A stretch of 64,000 nucleotides of DNA from Spirodela intermedia (Eukaryota; Streptophyta; Magnoliopsida; Alismatales; Araceae), in the NCBI GenBank assembly GCA_902729315.2, contig LR746275.1:2016501-2080500 (forward strand). Reading direction: 5' to 3'. Positions 61,275 through 64,000 of this stretch are shown here, in pieces; within the stretch, counting starts at the first letter, position 1, and every line of letters begins with the position of its first letter. The notes under the pieces are model-generated. The model saw nothing but the letters and a program-made list of their open reading frames with translations. It searched no databases and was not told the DNA's origin. A program made the translations under genes and the position numbers.

Positions 61275-63962
61275 ATGTTGGTTCTGTTCGAGACCCCCGC
61301 GGGGTTCGCCCTGTTCAAGGTTTTGGACGAGGCAAAGCTTTCAAAAGTCGATGTGCGTGTTCGTTGTGCTATAATTTTAGTGGTACATTTTCTGTAAGTT
61401 CTGTCCCTCCCATTGATGGATGGATTCTGATTGTTTCAGGACCTTTGGAAGGAGTTTGACTCTTCCGAATCTGCTAGACAGGTAAGACAACTTTTACTTT
61501 TGCTTCGTCTTCTTCTACTACTAATTTTGTCAACTCATGCTCGTTCGCTGGGTCAGTTGTTACTGATTGTCTGCGTGTTCTTCATAGGAATTTGTCCACC
61601 TCTTATTGCCTTCTTATTTTTCTAATGTATATTCTGACAGATGCACTTTAGAGTCACATTTACTGAAGTTTCCCATTTTCTCTTGTTGCAGGTGGTAAAG
61701 CTTAAAGCTTTCAGTAAATTTGAGAATACATCGGAAGCCCTTTCGGCTGCCACTTTGCTCATCGATAGCAAACCAAGCAAGACTCTCCGAAAGTTTTTGC
61801 GTACTCACTGCGATGGGGAAACATTGGCAGTGGCTGATTCTAAGCTTGGGAATGCGATTAAAGAGAAACTGGTGCCTATCTACCCTAATCATAATCTTCT
61901 ATTAGTCGATATAATTAATTTATTCTTGGGTATTAAGTCTCACATTCCTGGTCAACCCTCCACTCGTTTTTTGTGCGTAGAAAATTGATTGCCTTCACAA
62001 CAATGCGGTGATGGAATTGATGAGAGGGTTGAGGAATCAGCTTACAGAACTTGTGTCAGGCTTGGCCACCCAGGATTTGGGCCCAATGAGCTTAGGTCTA
62101 TCTCACAGCCTCTCTAGATACAAGCTCAAGTTCAGCCCCGATAAGGTAGAGTACATTTTATTTCTGTAGTAGAAATTCACTGCTTGAACACACCGTTACA
62201 AGGAAACGGGTTTATTTCATGATCATTCTTTTTTCATGATCATTTTATTTAGCTTAGTAAGGTGCTTAGATTTAACGTTAGGCAAAGGATGCAATTTTTT
62301 ATTTTTATTTTTATTTTTATTCACTAATCCATGTTGTAAGACATATATTCACACTCATTTAATCAAGTTACTCTAGCTCATGAACGACACGATTGGGTTA
62401 TATATTTAATCAGGTGGACACTATGATAATTCAAGCAATTGGATTATTGGATGACCTTGACAAGGAGCTAAATACGTATGCCATGAGAGTTCGTGAGTGG
62501 TACGGGTGGCATTTTCCCGAGCTCGCAAAAATTATACAGGACAACATCCAATACGCAAGGACAATTAAACTGATGGGTGACCGTGTTAATGCGGCGAGTC
62601 TTGATTTTTCTGAGGTAGCGCATTTTTCACCTTGTAGATCTTTATGTGAAAAGTTATTCCGTATTTTGTTGGTTGTAATGTTTCATGTGATATGTAGGTC
62701 CTAACGGAGGAGATTGAAGCAGAACTGAAGGAGGCTTCCAGCATATCCATGGGCACTGAAGTCAGTGACCTGGACTTGGAAAACATTAAAGCTCTTTGTG
62801 ACCAGGTGTTGGCTCTTTCGGAGTACAGAGCTCAACTTTACGATTATCTGAGGAGCAGGATGAATACTATTGCGCCAAACCTTACTGCTCTTGTTGGTGA
62901 GCTTGTTGGAGCCCGGCTTATCGCTCACGGTGGCAGCTTGTTGAATCTGGCAAAGCAACCAGGGAGCACTGTGCAGATTCTTGGTGCAGAGAAGGTAATT
63001 TTCTGTGAAAAACCCATTTTGGATCATTGATGGGAACGGCTGAGGATTTGATTTCTCTGTCAATAAAGAGCGTTTGGCTAGTAAGGATACCTCCAGACGG
63101 TTTTTAATTTTTGGTAGCCTTCGCTGCAGTGAGCAGATAAGGATCTTGGATTCTGACGTCAGATAAATAATGAATAAACAGTGCATTCTCTCCTTGGATC
63201 TAAGTAAAATGCTCTGAAATAATGAAAAGGAATCCGAAAGATTGACCTTGTTAAAAGCTCATCAGATTATGATTTTTTCTCCGAATCAAAGAACCTCGGT
63301 ACAGTCCATTCACATAACCTTGGTAGAGCCCATCGATTATTTTCTTATGATTCATGGCATGACTTCCCCACCTAGAAACAGATTGAGGACTGTTTGCTCT
63401 TCTGCTATTTCTTGGAGTTGTTTTCCGAAAGTTGTTCCGAAAGTTGTTTTTTTAGTGAAAATAATTTCCATTTAATGACAGATATTTGTTTACAACATCC
63501 TCTTGATTTTATCTTTCGTGGGCTTCTCCAGGCCCTCTTTAGAGCACTGAAGACGAAGCACGCCACTCCCAAGTACGGGCTCATATACCACGCATCCCTC
63601 ATTGGCCAGGCAGCCCCAAAGCTGAAGGGGAAGATTTCGCGTTCTCTGGCAGCCAAAACAGCCTTGGCCATCCGATATGATGCTCTTGGCGAAGGCGAAG
63701 ACAATTCCATGGGATTGGAGAACCGTGCCAAGGTAGGCATTTCGGGAAACTTGAGCTCCCTAACTTGGCTGATTTCCTTGATTCATCACGCTTTAATCCA
63801 TATCTTTTTTCAATTCTGTGAAAATAGTTGGAGGCTCGCTTGCGGGTTCTTGAGGGCAGGGAGCTGGGACGCGCAGCTGGGTCAGCCAAGGGCAAGCCAA
63901 AGATAGAATTCTACGACAAGGACCGGAAGAAAGGGATCGGAGCTCTCATAACACCTGCCAAG
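61275..63962 (+). CDS. NOP58: NOP58 (NOP5) box C/D snoRNP core protein, 5' part
   Basis: Eight exons are visible: 61275-61352, 61440-61481, 61692-61871, 61981-62145, 62414-62614, 62698-62994, 63532-63732 and 63828-63962, all in phase. They give 433 residues, with the rest beyond the window (family about 530). The start [19 protein letters not shown] is the NOP5NT domain. NOSIC and Nop domains follow: [25 protein letters not shown], then [20 protein letters not shown] and [20 protein letters not shown], the snoRNP-binding signature. The last visible exon ([17 protein letters not shown]) begins the basic tail, after which a Lys-rich KKE/D end is expected. NOP58 joins fibrillarin, NOP56 and 15.5K in nucleolar box C/D snoRNPs guiding rRNA 2'-O-methylation. 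A 5' UTR intron (60957-61254) precedes the start. Confidence 0.95.
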
Positions 63963-64000
63963 GTCAACCTTTTTTCTTTCTTTTTTTTTCCTTTCTCATC

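Noticed and set aside
61350-63530. Possible box C/D snoRNAs in NOP58 introns (TGATGG...CTGA strings)
   Set aside because: C and D boxes were not paired with terminal stems or spaced correctly; ordinary intron sequence explains them.

Overview
This is flowering-plant nuclear DNA. The genes are split by GT..AG introns and encode plant-specific families: BONZAI copine, chloroplast acyl carrier protein, BAM9-type beta-amylase, CASP-like protein and a DUF3444 DnaJ protein. AT-rich spacers, many GA/CT microsatellites and one old retrotransposon separate them. I cannot name the species. No prokaryotic, organellar, CRISPR, phage or viral system is present.

Layout. Positions 1-3440 (minus): 5' end of a Bruno-like RNA-binding protein (BRN1/BRN2 type) that runs off the left edge. 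4548-8386 (minus): nine-exon mitochondrial carrier (ucpB/At4g03115 type). 9846-22265 (minus): sixteen-exon BONZAI copine with one apparent 1-nt frameshift and a ~510-bp pure polypyrimidine tract directly after its stop. 23397-25361 (minus): mitochondrial-type uL18 protein. 26854-28948 (minus): conserved 70-residue membrane protein of unknown role. 30049-33108 (minus): intronless DnaJ protein with two DUF3444 domains. 36366-38503 (minus): Cu/Zn superoxide dismutase whose first coding exon looks broken. 40377-43057 (minus): chloroplast acyl carrier protein. 43941-45968 (minus): beta-amylase-like protein lacking one catalytic Glu. 48432-56292: decayed LTR retrotransposon. 57043-57631 (minus): weak candidate small gene. 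59170-59935 (plus): CASP-like membrane protein. 61275 to the right edge (plus): NOP58 snoRNP core protein, truncated by the window.

The genes are ordinary neighbours and do not form a pathway or cluster. Shared themes are organelle proteins (carrier, uL18, acyl carrier protein, BAM9) and RNA or ribosome biogenesis (BRN, uL18, NOP58). Site II/TCP-like GGCCCA boxes, telo-boxes, G-boxes and GA/CT tracts recur near the 5' ends. Exon borders were placed by reading splice sites by eye and checking phase at each junction. I did not find a convincing undescribed multi-gene system. The best leads are the polypyrimidine tract beside the copine gene, the unusual first exon of the dismutase gene, the conserved 70-residue membrane protein and the intronic repeat array.
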